NCBI GenBank assembly: GCA_905160935.1
Contig: CAJHZI010000740.1
Location: forward strand, 124,001-188,000
Source: Enchytraeus crypticus
Taxonomy: Eukaryota; Annelida; Clitellata; Enchytraeida; Enchytraeidae
DNA: 64,000 bases
Direction of reading: 5' to 3'
Shown here piece by piece: positions 53,009 through 64,000 of this stretch (within the stretch, counting starts at the first letter, position 1; every line of letters begins with the position of its first letter). The notes beneath the pieces were generated by a model that made no database searches, was not told where the DNA came from, and saw only the letters and a program-made list of their open reading frames with translations. Both the position numbers and the translations under genes were made by a program.

Positions 53009-56000
53009 TTGCTATGCCGTGTTTGCCACATGCCTGCCAGACAGACTTGGCCACTGTCTCAGACTGCCAACAAGAAAACTGGCATCTGTTCGGTGTGCCT
53101 AGCTCAACGTCAGCTTCATTCGGGAGACGGAAAGGTCCATCTTCATGGCCCATTGGATAATCGTTGCCCGGGTTCCAACCAACCTCCCTTGCAGATCTCC
53201 GCACAGGCGGCAGCTTCGCAACCAGGTCTTGCAGTTTCTGATATAAGGAATAGGATCAGGAATCGGAGCTGCGACTCTGGTTCGGCTAGACAGAGTTCTC
53301 CTCCCACTGCTGCTCCCAATTCTGCTAACTTATCTCGCAATTCATTTTCTTCTCAGCCGCTCATTCTTGAACATCCCTGCTTGTCGCGACCAACAATAAA
53401 ACACATTCCAAATCAGCCAGACCTGCTTGTTCAGCAGCCTTGATTGATGCCTTCCTTAAGATCGAAAACGATCCCTCAGTTTTATCATACTGGTCAGATT
53501 TGTTGCTTTTCGCATCTATGGTTTTGCAAGTCCCTGCTCGCACAGGTAAAAGGCATAATCTAAGCTCTTTAATTAAGAAAAGGTTTGAGGGCCTAGGTAC
53601 TGGTGCTCCCACTGAGCCGGTCGTAGAAAGAATTAAAAGAGCTCATCGTTCTCATGACTCCCGTGCCTCAGCAGTCAGGTCCAAAATGGAAGATGGAAAT
53701 GTTTCGGCAGCTGTACGCATCCTCTGTTCAGACGAAAGCCCAGCGCAATGCAGTTTAAACACTTTCAATATCCTGAAGGCCAAGCACCCACCCGCAGCTA
53801 GTAGCAGTGTAATGGCACCCCTTACGGACTCAATGGAGACTCCGCCTATTCAAGTCTCAGAGCAGGATGTTGTCAAAGCTGTACGTAGCTTTCCAGCAGG
53901 CTCAGCAAGTGGTCCTGATGGCCTTCGCCCTCAGCATCTGCTGGAGCTTGTGAATTGTAGAGAGTCGGCTGGGACATTTTTGACTGCTTTGACTTCTTTC
54001 GTGAATCTCCTTCTTAGAGGTGTTTGCCCCCCTGAGGTCCAACCGGTGCCGTTTGGTGGTAAACTCTTCGCACTCAATAAGAAATCTGGCGGCATTCGCC
54101 CCATTGCAGTGGGTTACACTTGGCGTCGTTTATCTAAATGCGCAAATCGCTATGCAGTGTCTGCTCTCAGCGATTACTTGAGCCCAATTCAACTTGGAGC
54201 TGGTATTCCAGGTGGCTGTGAGGCAGCTGTTCACGCTACTCGCCGTTTCGCTGAGTCAATGCCAGCTGATCACTTCGTGGTAAAGCTAGACTTCTGTAAT
54301 GCTTTTAATTGCTTGAGTAGATCACGAATGCTCAGCGAAATACATCACAGGATACCAGAGCTGTATAGTTTCTGCCATCTAGCTTACTCAAGCCCTTCGT
54401 GGTTGAAGTTCGGAGACTGGTGCATTGAGTCACAGGAAGGAGTCCAACAAGGGGATCCCTTAGGGCCCATGCTGTTTTGCTTGACTATTCACCCTCTCCT
54501 TACTTCTCTCTCTAGCGATCTCACGGTGGGATACCTAGATGACATTACTCTAGGTGGTTGCGAGTCGTCGATTGCAAATGATGTACAGACTATCATCGAC
54601 AGAGGCCAAGAATTTGGGCTTCAGTTGAAACGTGCAAAGTGCGAAGTCATATCATCAGTTTGCAAATCTCCGGGCAACTCAGTTTTGTCATCATTTGTGC
54701 CAATGTGCCTATCCTATAGTTTTCTACTCGGCGCGCCACTCTCTGGAGAAGAAGCTACTACCACCGCTTTATCTAATCGCCTGGAGGATCTCAAACGTAC
54801 AGCATCGCGCTTGAAGTCGCTAGCCGCTCATGATGCTTTAACAATCCTTGGCTTTTCTTTAAGTGCACCTAAACTTATGCACGTTCTGCGCTCTAGTCCG
54901 AGCTTCTCTAATCCGCGGCTTTTAGACTACGACGAGGCTCTTAGGCAATGCTTGTGCGCCGTTATCAACGCAGATTTGTCTGTTTTTGCAGTGGCAGCAA
55001 GCCAGTCTACCGGTGAGCATGGGTGGTCTTGGAATTCGTCTTGTTTCCCATATCGCGCCTTCAGCCTTCTTGGCATCAGCGATGGGAACGAGGCAGTTGC
55101 AAGACGCCATCCTTCATAAGTGCTCCCTTTCTGCCGATAGTTCCATTGACGTTGCGTTGTCAGTTTGGTCCAAAAGCCTCACCTCAGTGCTCCACCTTCT
55201 ACCTCAGTCAGTAGCCAGAAATCATGGGACCGTCCTATAGTGGATCGGATTTATAACAGTGTGTTAGAATCCCAGTCCAATGCAGTAGACAGAGCACGAC
55301 TCCTAGCTGTATCAACCAAAAGAAGCAGCGACTAGCTTCACGCTCTCCCTGTTGCTTCTTGTGGGCTATTTTTAGACAATGAGGCGATTCGAGTAGCTGT
55401 TAGTTTCCTTTTAGGGGCGAAAACTTGCGAGCCTCACATGTGCCCCTGCGGTCATGAAGTCGACGCTTTAGGTCTCCACGGCCTCTCCTGCAAACGAAGC
55501 TCAGGTTGAATGTCTCGCCATCACAATTTAAATGACATAATATGGCGAGCACTTTCGAGAGCAGGCATCCCTTCCTCTAAGGAACCAAGTGGGTTGTCCA
55601 GATCAGACGGCAAGCGTCCGGACGGCATGACTTTAGTGCCCTGGTGCAACGGTAAATGTGCCGTTTGGGACGTCACGGTCATTGACACTATGGCAAACTC
55701 CTACCTGAATACGACTTCAGTCACAGCCGGTGGTGCTGCTGTTCATGCCGCCTCTAGGAAGTTGGATAAATACCGTGATCTGTCCTTAGGATATGAAGTT
55801 GTTCCGGTGGCTTTTGAAACCATGGGCCCGATGAATCCCGAAGGAGTTGACTTTATTAATGGCATAGGCAGACTTATTGCAGAGCAAACCGGCGATAAGC
55901 GAGAGACATCTTTTCTTTGGCAAAGGCTTTCCATGACTTTGCAAAGATTTAATGCAGTCTGCTTCAACAATTCTTCTAAGCCTATTGATGACCTCGAGTA

Positions 56001-56095
56001 GCCGTGCGGCGATTCAGAACGTATTGCTTGAATCGTTTTTGTCAAACCCCAGGTTCTTTACACCGGGGTAATAAAAATAAAAATAATAATAAAAA
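53009..56095 (+). pseudogene. Non-LTR retroelement with restriction-like endonuclease, copy 1, nearly full length
   Basis: Order of domains: an N-terminal zinc-finger region (CRVC, CSVC, then HGPLDNRCPGSNQPP) at 53015-53175; the reverse transcriptase frame at 53440-55119 with SGPDGLRPQHLLE, GGIRPIAVGYTWRRL, KLDFCNAFN (frame residues 282-290), GVQQGDPLGPM (333-343) and YLDD (365-368); LPVSMGGLGIR in another frame; a CCHC-like finger (CPCGHEVDALGLHGLSC) at about 55440; and a PD-(D/E)XK-type nuclease with RPDGMTLVPWCNGKCAVWDV TVID at 55615. It ends QRFNAVCFNNSSK and a stop at 56001. The 3'-UTR has a small stem (CCCCAGG...CCGGGG) and a TAAAAATAAAAATAA tail. RT then finger then nuclease is the R2-like architecture. 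Damage: frame changes near 53400, 54985 and 55215 and stops near 55334 and 55508. Probably inactive but young. Confidence 0.88.
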
Positions 56096-56189
56096 ATAAA
56101 AAATAATAATACTGATATTAGCCATACAGATAATAATAATTAAAGAGACTTTTAATTATTATTTATTATGATAACTTTTAATTATTATT

Positions 56190-58975
56190 TGATGACGAAG
56201 CCATCAGAATAGCAGTCGGTCTCCGACTCGGCACCAAGCTTTGCAAAATTCATACATGTGTTTGTGGCAGTCAGGTTGACTCTAAAGGTCATCATGGACT
56301 TTCCTGCCGCAAGAGCGCTGGCAGATCGAGCAGGCACCACAACATTAATAACATAATTTGGCATGCCCTGATAAAGGCCAATATTCCCGCCATAAAATAA
56401 CCGACCGGAATTTTAAGATCAGATGGTAAAAGGCCAGATGGTCTTACTCTGATACCGTGGAAAGGTGGTAAATCACTTCTTTGGGACGCTACAGTAACGG
56501 ATACCCTGGCCCAGTCATATCTAAACATGTCTTCGGTGTCAGCTGGTGGAGCTGCAGAACTAGCCGCCGACAAAAAATAACCAAATATAACGAATTGTCC
56601 CGTATCTATTGTTTTATTCCTCTTGCTCTCGAGACTTTAGGTCCTATGAATGAGGAAGGAAGCGAATTTATTTTTTCATTGGGTAAACATTTATCCGCCG
56701 CAACAGGAGATAAGCGTGAAACCAGCTTTTTGAGACAGAGACTCTCAATCTGCATACAGAGGCATAATTCCATCTGTGTAAGGGGGACCTTTAGTGCTAA
56801 TCGGACAGAAAGCTATGCTATAAATGATAACTCTCTTGTATCTGATAATCTACATCATTCTACTTCTCTCTCCAACAGCTTGGCTCAAACTCAGGATATA
56901 ATTTCACCCCGCCATCCTTCAACAGTCTACTCACATGCACAATTCTGTTCAGAAAATCATCATCATGGTCAGCCTGGTAATGAAGTTCTTCATGTATAGC
57001 AACTAATTTCTGAAGATCTTCATGAACATCAACCTGGACTTATGGTACCTGCGATAGGTCTTGTCAAGGCAGATGCAACGGAAGAAAGTGATCTGATTAA
57101 TATAGTTTTGTCTACTAGTCTATCTACAGACGCTTCTCCTCCTCAATCTGCGCTATTCAAGTATGACGTCCACAACCCTTACCCAAAATCCGCCCGAATT
57201 TCTAAGCCCTCTAACATCACTTCCATCCCAGCTGTGACTGCCATCTACAAAGAGAGTTCCTCAGGCTTGATGGAGAGTGACTCAGAGGCTATTGAGTCAG
57301 TTCGCCGAGGTGTTAAGCCCCTCTCACTGGGCCGCCTTGAACAGGGAGTCCTGGGCAGGGGCTACTGCCTTAGAGAGAGTTTCTCCGCCGCCTCTCAGCC
57401 CTGTCCTCCATGGCACACCAACGCCGTATCCCTTAGATGCTCGAAGGCCGGGAACCTCATGGGTGCCTCCAGGGATGGTAGGAATAAATTTTCTTAGAGT
57501 AGGAAGAGGCAGGTATCGAGGCAGATATTGATCGATCCTCGGAACAATTTACGCAGTCAACCTGTCGATGGGTTTGAAGAGTCAGAGAGAGTGGTAGAAA
57601 GAATGAGTGAAATTTTCACGAACCGATCGTCGGTCGCTACAAATCACAACGACCAGAGGCACGTTAAAACAGTGAAGGCTAAGAACGACAGGACTCACGA
57701 GAGGACAATGGAACAGAGACCTAACGAATGCGGTGACTCCTCGGGTACCCAGGCTGGCTACCCCTCCTCACCCAGCCATCTGTCCAGATCTCCCTGCAAT
57801 AAGCAGCATGCCTCGTCCAATCCCAGTCACGCTTCCCCTCGACATTCCCTGCAGAGTTTATCACGGAATACGACAGGGGAGGCAGGGAGAGTGGCGCTGG
57901 GGCCTATGTCTGAACATGCAGAATCCGCTAATGGAATCGTTGAAAGGATTTATAGCGTTTCGGAAAGCGGGCTCGTTGAGTTGCAGGACACTGAATTGGA
58001 AGAGTTGAATGAACACATAACTGGTGAACAGTTGAACCTCGACTATGAGAACACTGACATGTTAGGTGACGGCCGCGGTGTGGTTCAGGAATATTATGTG
58101 GATGCTGTTAGTTCTGACGTAACCAGAAACATGGAAAACACCTCCATCAGTCTACCCGGATTTAACCTTAGACCTGCCATTTCAGGACCTATGCAGAATC
58201 TAAGCCCCATCCAATCTGTGGCTTCATCTTTTTCAACCCAAAATAAAAGCCAAATCCAAACAGGAGCCCGACCTATGCCCCCAAAAACTCAAATCAAACC
58301 TGGGGTTCAGTCCATGCAGCCTCAGCCTCAGGTGCCGACTGGTGATAAGCGGGCACTAAGGCAGCACGTGAGCACGAGGGTGATCGTCAACGGGTTGAAC
58401 ACAGCCCGTCTGAAAGAGAAGAGATGCGTCCTACGTCCCGGCCTCTAAATACCTCCCTCCTCCTCCTCGATTGCTTCCATAGAGCCTGAGATAGATCCAC
58501 ACGAGTTTTCTGGGCTGACCCTCAGCGAGAAAAAGGAGATACTCGAGGCTAGAATGGTCTCTGCGTCCCAGTGGTCCCTCCCACTAGGGCCACAGCACCA
58601 GGGTCAAGGGTTGAACCAGATGTTGGCCTCAGGGCAGGCTGAGGCGGAGAGGCAGAGATCATCGGGTTTTACGAATCAGAGCCCTAATCAAGCGGAAACT
58701 AGATCCCAGAATTCTGTAGGAACAGCTATCCAGATTTCAGGGTTGTTGACTTCTAAAAGCGGTTCTCCCAGCAGAGTTCTCACAACTGCCTCGTCAACGC
58801 CTAATCAGGGGAGTCACCGTCGTGTGGATCGATAACAGATGAAGTGGGGACGGGCGCTGCTGGAGCCAAAAGCAGTGGATTCAGGGCAATGTCACCCGCT
58901 GCTGCGATCAGCAACGTTTAACTTTCGTATTAATAATATAATTTAAAATAATAATAATAATAATAATTATAATTA
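56190..58975 (+). pseudogene. Related retroelement, copy 2, with a long C-terminal extension
   Basis: Begins at DDEAIRIAVGLRLGTKLCKI (5' truncated), then the finger [47 protein letters not shown] and, after a one-base slip in an A run near 56575, LALETLGPMNEEGSEFIF and GDKRETSFLRQRLSICIQRH. Copy 1 stops about here. This frame instead goes on for about 700 codons to SPAAAISNV (stop at about 58918), broken only by stops at 56997, 57495 and 58446 and a one-base loss near 58820. The extension is rich in S, P, Q and R, and includes QPQVPTGDKRAL, QHVSTRVIVNGLNTARLKEK and LNQMLASGQAEAERQ; I recognise no domain. An (ATA)n-type tail follows. It could be one protein or a second element inserted in frame. 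Confidence 0.7.
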
Positions 58976-58978
58976 GGC

Positions 58979-59245
58979 AGGAGGACCAGCGCCATTACTG
59001 GTGATAAGCGCGAAAAATCTTTCTGTGGCAGCGACTGTCTATTGCTCTCCAGCGATTCAATGCAGTCTGCTTCAGTGGCACTTTGGCTAAAGCGGCTTCC
59101 CAGAGTGCAGAGGAATTATTTTAATCGCTTTTTTAAATACTTTTAATTAAATAAAGTTTCTTTTATCTTATTTTTTAGCCCAGGGCCCTTTGCAGCCCAG
59201 GGCATTTAAAAAATAAAAATAATAAAAAATAATAATAATAATTAA
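58979..59245 (+). pseudogene. Third retroelement copy, 3' end only
   Basis: TGDKREKSFLWQRLSIALQR-like, FNAVCFSGTLAKAASQSAEE then a stop, matching the end of copy 1, followed by AATAAAG, a stem (GCCCAGGGCCC...GCAGCCCAGGGC) and a TAAAAATAATAAAAAATAAT tail. Severe 5' truncation, immediately downstream of the tail of copy 2. Confidence 0.75.
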
Positions 59246-60589
59246 GATTAATATTTATAACTTTTCACACAGTTAGAATTGGCTAGTATTAGTAACTCAG
59301 AGTATATAAAATATAATATGAGCAAAATTGAGCATGATAGCGCTTATGATAGGCTTATGATAAGCTTATCAGTCAATCATTAAGAGTTTAACGTCCGATT
59401 TCTCGCCATAAGTCAGCGTCAAGGATGTCTCATGCAAAATCTCCACCAACAGACGCCAAATTTCCATACGATGAGAAAGTATTATAAAGAGCGAAGAGAA
59501 TACGAAGTCAAAACAGTGCAAAGTCCAAGATCCGAGGCAAGAGGGTTAGAATATTGACGTATGGCGGAAAGAAATGGATTAGCCTGCCGAAGAAAGTACA
59601 AATACATTTACAGGATAAAACTTCTCTAAATAGCCAAAATAATTTCTAAATATCTCAGTGCGTAAATGCGCTAGGCAACTTCATTAAATTTTAAATGGCT
59701 GTTCCTATAAGGTTCCGGGGATAATTTCCCGCTAAAGCAGATCAGTGAGTAAAATCTCCAATATTGAGAGGACTGGTCACTTGCATAATTAACAAAACTG
59801 CCTAATTGCTAAAATTGCGTATTAAAAATGATAAATATGTCATCACAAATGAACATTCACAGTAATGTGTGTATAACAGAAAGCTAACCCAATTAATTCA
59901 GTTACAACATAACTTTAACTCAATAAGCCAGTAAATGATAAGATAGTACAGCCTTGTATACAGACCCTAACATGCAGCCCGTCAGCTTTCGGATGTGAAA
60001 TTGGGTCTAAATTTTAATTGCTTATTTCAGATTATTTGATAGACTGAATTATATTAACGTTTTTTAGAGTGGAAACATTTTAAATATAATATAGGTTTGT
60101 TTTCTAGGGCGCTTAACTTATCTAAGATCTATGAAGGAAGAGTTTATAGTAATCTCAAACGTGTCAATGAACGCAGAAAGAATCTTTTCCATTGAGAACG
60201 GGTTAATAAGCGATTATTTCTTCAGTAATATCGTCGTCCTTTCTATTCAACACCAAAAAATATTTCGGCTTTTAAATGTCATCACGGTGCGCTAGAGCCT
60301 CGAGTCGCCCAGAAGCTACCAATGATATCATATTGATACGAAGAAACTGACGCTCTAACATGAAATATTTGAACGTGTTACATTCTTCTTGTTCATCATC
60401 TTCTAGCCTTATGAATATGACAAACTAACAGCAGCCTGTCCGTGCCTCTAAACCAATTAAGAAATGTCTCAAACTTTCATCGTAATTGATTTAACTGTGG
60501 ATCCTGTGATTGGTGTGTCTATGAAACCTCTATCTGTAAGCGTTATAAGCCATCATTACCGACTGATTTACCCATGTTGTGTCCAGGTT
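59246..60589. other. Spacer with SINE traces
   Basis: Family E tail reversed at 59385-59430 (TTTAACGTCCGATTTCTCGC CATAAGTCAGCG). A worn family A-like end at about 60290-60365 (CGAAGAAACTGACGCTCTAA CATG). Otherwise nothing recognised. Confidence 0.4.
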
Positions 60590-60745
60590 GCTGAAGAATA
60601 GACCAACCGTGGACTGCATTTGTCATAAACTGCGACAAAGCACGAAAAACAATTCAACGTTCACCAACCGAATGCCCTTTAGGGCATTCGTTCACCAACC
60701 GAATGCCCTTTAGGGCATTCGGTTGGTGAACGTTGAATTGTTTTT
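60590..60745. repeat. Family C head ending in a 101-base palindrome
   Basis: Head GAATAGACCAACCGTGGACT GCATTTGTCATAAACTGCGAC, then at 60645-60745 AAAAACAATTCAACGTTCAC CAACCGAATGCCCTTTAGGG, a second TTCACCAACCGAATGCCCTT, and the mirrored arm GGTTGGTGAACGTTGAATTG TTTTT. Confidence 0.8.
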
Positions 60746-60746
60746 G

Positions 60747-60902
60747 ATAATGATGATAATGATGATAATGATGATAATGATGATAATGATGATAATGATG
60801 ATAATGATGATAATGATGATAATGATGATAATGATGATAATGATGATAATGATGATAATGATGATAATGATGATAATGATGATAATGATGATAATGATGA
60901 TT
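60747..60902. repeat. 9-bp array (GATAATGAT)n, about 17 units
   Basis: Almost perfect units starting directly at the palindrome end. ORFs of all Ile or all Met-Ile are artefacts. The same unit dominates 63440-63620. Confidence 0.95.
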
Positions 60903-61364
60903 GTTAGATGGTGTTCTACCTCAGCAAGGCTAACCACATCCGAAACAGACGCTAAATTCTTAAATTTACTAATTCAATGGATTTAGCAGCTGACCTCGTA
61001 ATTAAACTACACTAATCTAAAGACCCCTACCTTTACGGATTAACTGACAGACTACAGTATTTAATATTTAATTATTTTAATTTAAACTAAAACGCGAATT
61101 TAATGCAGATCAAGAAAATAAGGAAAAACACAAATAGATAACATCCACGAAAAGTTAAGTAAGTTTAAATCGACTGTCCTTATGATGAATCCCAAATATT
61201 CACATACACGTTTAACTCGTAACACTAAAACGACTTTACATGATATAAAATCAACGAAAATACAATACCTACTTCTATCTAATTAACGCGTCAAAACATA
61301 AATTCCACTATAGAAATTCTAACTGATTATTTCCTCAATAACAATAATAATAATAAAAACAACA
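60903..61364. other. Unassigned AT-rich sequence
   Basis: No gene or repeat recognised before the LINE tail. Confidence 0.4.
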
Positions 61365-63036
61365 ATTAGAGTGCTACAGTCATCAATGAGAACATCGAGC
61401 ACTATTGAGACAAAATCAAGCCGGCGAACCTAAAAAGAAGGTCAAAAACGGTGCAAATTCCAAAATCCAGAAATTCAGTCCAAAGTATAGGGAATTAAAG
61501 AAAAGGTGGTTTAGGCGCAGGTCGCTGCTCATGGACACTGGATCGAAACGAGAGATGGAAAACATAGGTCTTCAACTGCTTAAGGAACTGCTCATAGGAA
61601 GGCAAAGGCTGATGTGATTCAAATGAAGATTTTCGAAGATTGGATGGAAGAGAATTCCAGATCTGAGGTGCAGCATCCTGGAAAGATCAATTAGATAGCT
61701 TAGAGCGTGAAGGTAAGCTAGGTCTCACAAGAGTAATTAACTTAGAAGGCCCAGTAATAGCAGGCTGCATCACTTTAATCAAGTGTGACATGCACGTTTG
61801 TCCAGGGATGGTGATGGACTTATAGGTTAACGAAGCTGTTTTGTAAATGATACGCTCTTTAATCTTTAGCCAGTGCAAAGACTTTAAAATAGGCGTAACA
61901 TGTGAGTACTTGGAACTACAAAAAATTGCTCGCGCAAGAGAATTCTGAACAAACTGCAACCGATCAATCTCACAGCCAGCGAGATTTAAAGACAGGGTAT
62001 TGCAGTTGTCCAACTTCGATTGCACAAGAGCAGCACCAATTGTAGTAGCTGTCTCACGTGACAAATATGGAAGTATTCGACGAAGATCACGGATATGGAA
62101 GAAACATGCTTGTGAAGTTTTAGTTATGTGTTCGTGGAAGGTCAGGTGTTTATCAATGATAACACCGAGATTTCTCACAGAAGAAACAGGAGATATTTTA
62201 ATACCCGAAGATAACGAAAGAGTTTTCCCATTCAGCTTCAGAAGCTGTTGAGGTGTCCCGACCAACAAGAATTCAGTCTTAGATGTATTAAGTGCAAGAA
62301 ATTAGCTGACATCCAATAGGATATAGACTGCAAACTTTGTTGCAGGAGGGTTTAAGCATTAGAATAGGAGTTAGGGGTGAAACAAGTGTTCATTTGAGTG
62401 TCATCAGCATATAGTTCATGATCAAGAGAATGAGAAGAGATGAGAGTGCTTAGGGGTGTTGTATAGAGGGTAAAGAGAATAGGACCAAGAACGGAGCCTT
62501 GAGGCACAACATACTTTAAGTGAGAAGGCGAAGAGATGTACTCCATCACTTTCACACTAAAAGAACTATCCGTCAGATAGGAGGAAAACCAATCAAGAAC
62601 AATTCCACGAACACCAAACGAGAAAGAAAGACGTTCCAGAAGAATATTGTGATCAATGGTATCAAAAGCGGCCGAAAGATCAAGCATACATAATCCAGTT
62701 AAGCGTTATGTGCACATGGCATTAACAATAGAATTGCACACAGATAGAAGCACCGTTTCAGTTGAACGATGCTTAGTATAAGCAGCTTGATACTTATTAA
62801 ATAGATCATTGTAGGAGAGATGAGTAGACAGCCTCTGAAGAACAATTCTTTCAGTGAGCTTAGATATGTATGACAGATTAGATATAGGCCTGTAATTCGA
62901 CAATAATTCCTTATCCAGTGTGGGCTTTTTATGCAATGCAGTAATAACTGCACGCTTAAAAGCGCGAGGAAATTTGCCGGTAGAGAGAGAGAGGTTAACA
63001 ATCAATGTTAATACTGGAGCAAGTATGTGAATACAC
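61365..63036 (-). pseudogene. CR1/L2-like LINE, best copy (copy 4)
   Basis: Minus strand: HILAPVLTLIVNLSLSTGKF, SNYRPISNLSYISKLTERI, KYQAAYTKHRSTETVLLSVC, an in-frame stop after NAMCT, then LDLSAAFDTIDHNILLERL, VPQGSVLGPILFTLY and ELYADDTQ (catalytic YADD), a frameshift near 62300, then FLLVGTPQQLLKLN-like, SSVRNLGVIIDKHLTFHEHI, LPYLSRETATTIGAALVQSK, KERIIYKTASLTYKS and LVRPSLPSRSKLSN. The 3'-UTR runs to about 61365 with an (AAT)/(AAC) tail at 61335. Only two or three lesions in about 430 codons, so relatively young. The endonuclease half is absent through 5' truncation at about 63036. Confidence 0.88.
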
Positions 63037-63430
63037 TTCTTTAAACTAAAACTTATTTTTCAATAACTGCGTTAGTTTACTTTAATCGTACTTCGGAAAC
63101 TCTTTTCTTTGATCAACTATTGATCAACTCTTGGATATCACCTAAGGATTATCCAACACTGTTCTATAACAGTCTAATTCTTTAGATCCTTCTAATCCTC
63201 TATCCAAACTAACACGTGGCATCTCATCTACCACTTACTCTAGTGACCTTCACCTTCCTCTTTTCTAAACAAAACCCTTTAGCTCCGCCCACTCTCGTGA
63301 CGTCATAAGCTTAACTAACCTCTAAACTCCCTAATAATAAAAATACTAAAATCAGTCAAAATAATATTAGATAACTGTCCATATATATAAATAATATAAG
63401 TAATCTTACTATACAAAATATCAGGGCATA
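63037..63430. other. Unassigned sequence
   Basis: No gene recognised; lies between the LINE truncation point and the terminal array. Confidence 0.4.
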
Positions 63431-63439
63431 ATTCCCTGA

Positions 63440-63872
63440 CAATAATAATGATGATAATGATGATAATGATGATAATGATGATAATGATGATAATGATGAT
63501 GATGATAATGAGATAATGATGATAATGATGATAATGATGATAATGATGATAATGATGATAATGATGATAATGATGATGATGATAATGATGATAATGATGA
63601 TAATGATGATAATGATGATGAATGATGATAATGATGATGTGATGATGATGATGATAATGATGATAATATGATGATGAATGATCTAATGATAATGATGATA
63701 ATGATAATAATGATGATGATGATGATAATGATGATGATGATGATAATGATGATAATGATGATAATGAAGATGATGATGATGATGATGATGATGATGGTGA
63801 TGACGATGATGATGATGATGATGATGATTATGATGATGATGATGATGATGTTGATGATGATGACGATGATTA
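63440..63872. repeat. (GATAATGAT)n to (GAT)n array, about 430 bp
   Basis: 9-bp units with occasional lost or gained bases, changing to mainly GAT triplets after 63700. The 161-codon and 101-codon ORFs are artefacts. Confidence 0.95.
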
Positions 63873-63904
63873 CCATTTGTTCAGACACCACTGTTCTCCA
63901 GATC

Positions 63905-63945
63905 AATGTGGAGTTAACGTTAGTTTCCTCATCTTTCTCAGTCAG
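63905..63945 (-). mobile_element. SINE tail relic
   Basis: GGAGTTAACGTTAGTTTCCT CAT is the reverse complement of the ATGAGGAAACTAACGTTAAC tail shared by families A and E. Confidence 0.4.
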
Positions 63946-64000
63946 TTATTACCTGAGGTTAATCGTTTGTTGAGCATCGATTTCATTGACGCTGTACGAA

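Noticed and set aside
57277-58008. Alternative-frame ORFs (57277-57531 and 57733-58008) inside the retroelement extension
   Set aside because: The main frame continues from the nuclease domain and matches the second copy at its end; the other frames have no such support. A frameshift near 57480-57530 cannot be excluded, since an RVGRGRYRGRY stretch is visible there.

Overview
This is a eukaryotic, AT-rich, intron-bearing window, almost certainly from an invertebrate animal. The evidence is a nine-exon nuclear gene for a mitochondrial protein, a neuropeptide-type seven-transmembrane receptor with a 5.4 kb intron, many tRNA-derived SINEs, several kinds of LINE, mariner and hAT DNA elements, and long (TA)n, (CT)n, (TCTA)n and (TGATGATAA)n arrays. 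The mix would suit a mollusc or another marine invertebrate, but the sequence alone does not fix the phylum.

Only two host genes are convincing, both on the + strand. GTPBP3 (mitochondrial tRNA-modifying GTPase, TrmE/MSS1 family) runs from 9646 to 17682. All nine exons join in phase into a 554-codon frame with every GTPase motif and the C-terminal CIGK intact. A rhodopsin-class peptide receptor starts at 24484. Its first two coding exons (24484-25224 and 30645-30866) encode all seven helices, joined by what reads as a GC-AG intron; the C-tail exon was not found. The introns of both genes hold SINEs, minisatellites and other repeats.

Layout: 1-1.15 kb, a decayed transposase. 1.8-7 kb, repeat debris, including two inverted copies of a TATA-box element, each followed by a GC-rich array, and a truncated retroelement C-terminus. 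7-8.9 kb, a CR1/L2-like LINE. 9.6-17.7 kb, GTPBP3. 18-24 kb, SINEs, LINE tails and microsatellites. 24.5-30.9 kb, the receptor. 31-52 kb, a gene-poor graveyard with two mariner remnants, a 732-bp hAT-type MITE with 8-bp target duplications, LINE fragments and large microsatellites. 53-59.3 kb, a cluster of three members of a non-LTR retroelement family with a restriction-enzyme-like endonuclease (zinc finger, reverse transcriptase, CCHC-like finger, nuclease). The middle member carries a long in-frame C-terminal extension whose end is also found as a separate copy at 3.66-4.27 kb. 61.4-63.0 kb, the best preserved CR1/L2-like LINE. The window ends in a (TGATGATAA)-type array.

No complete new molecular system was found. 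The points most worth following are the C-terminal extension of the nuclease retroelement, the TATA element coupled to GC-rich arrays, the GC-AG intron in the receptor, a partial exon duplication and splice-site-proximal array inside GTPBP3, a tail motif shared by otherwise different SINEs, and several near-perfect hairpins.
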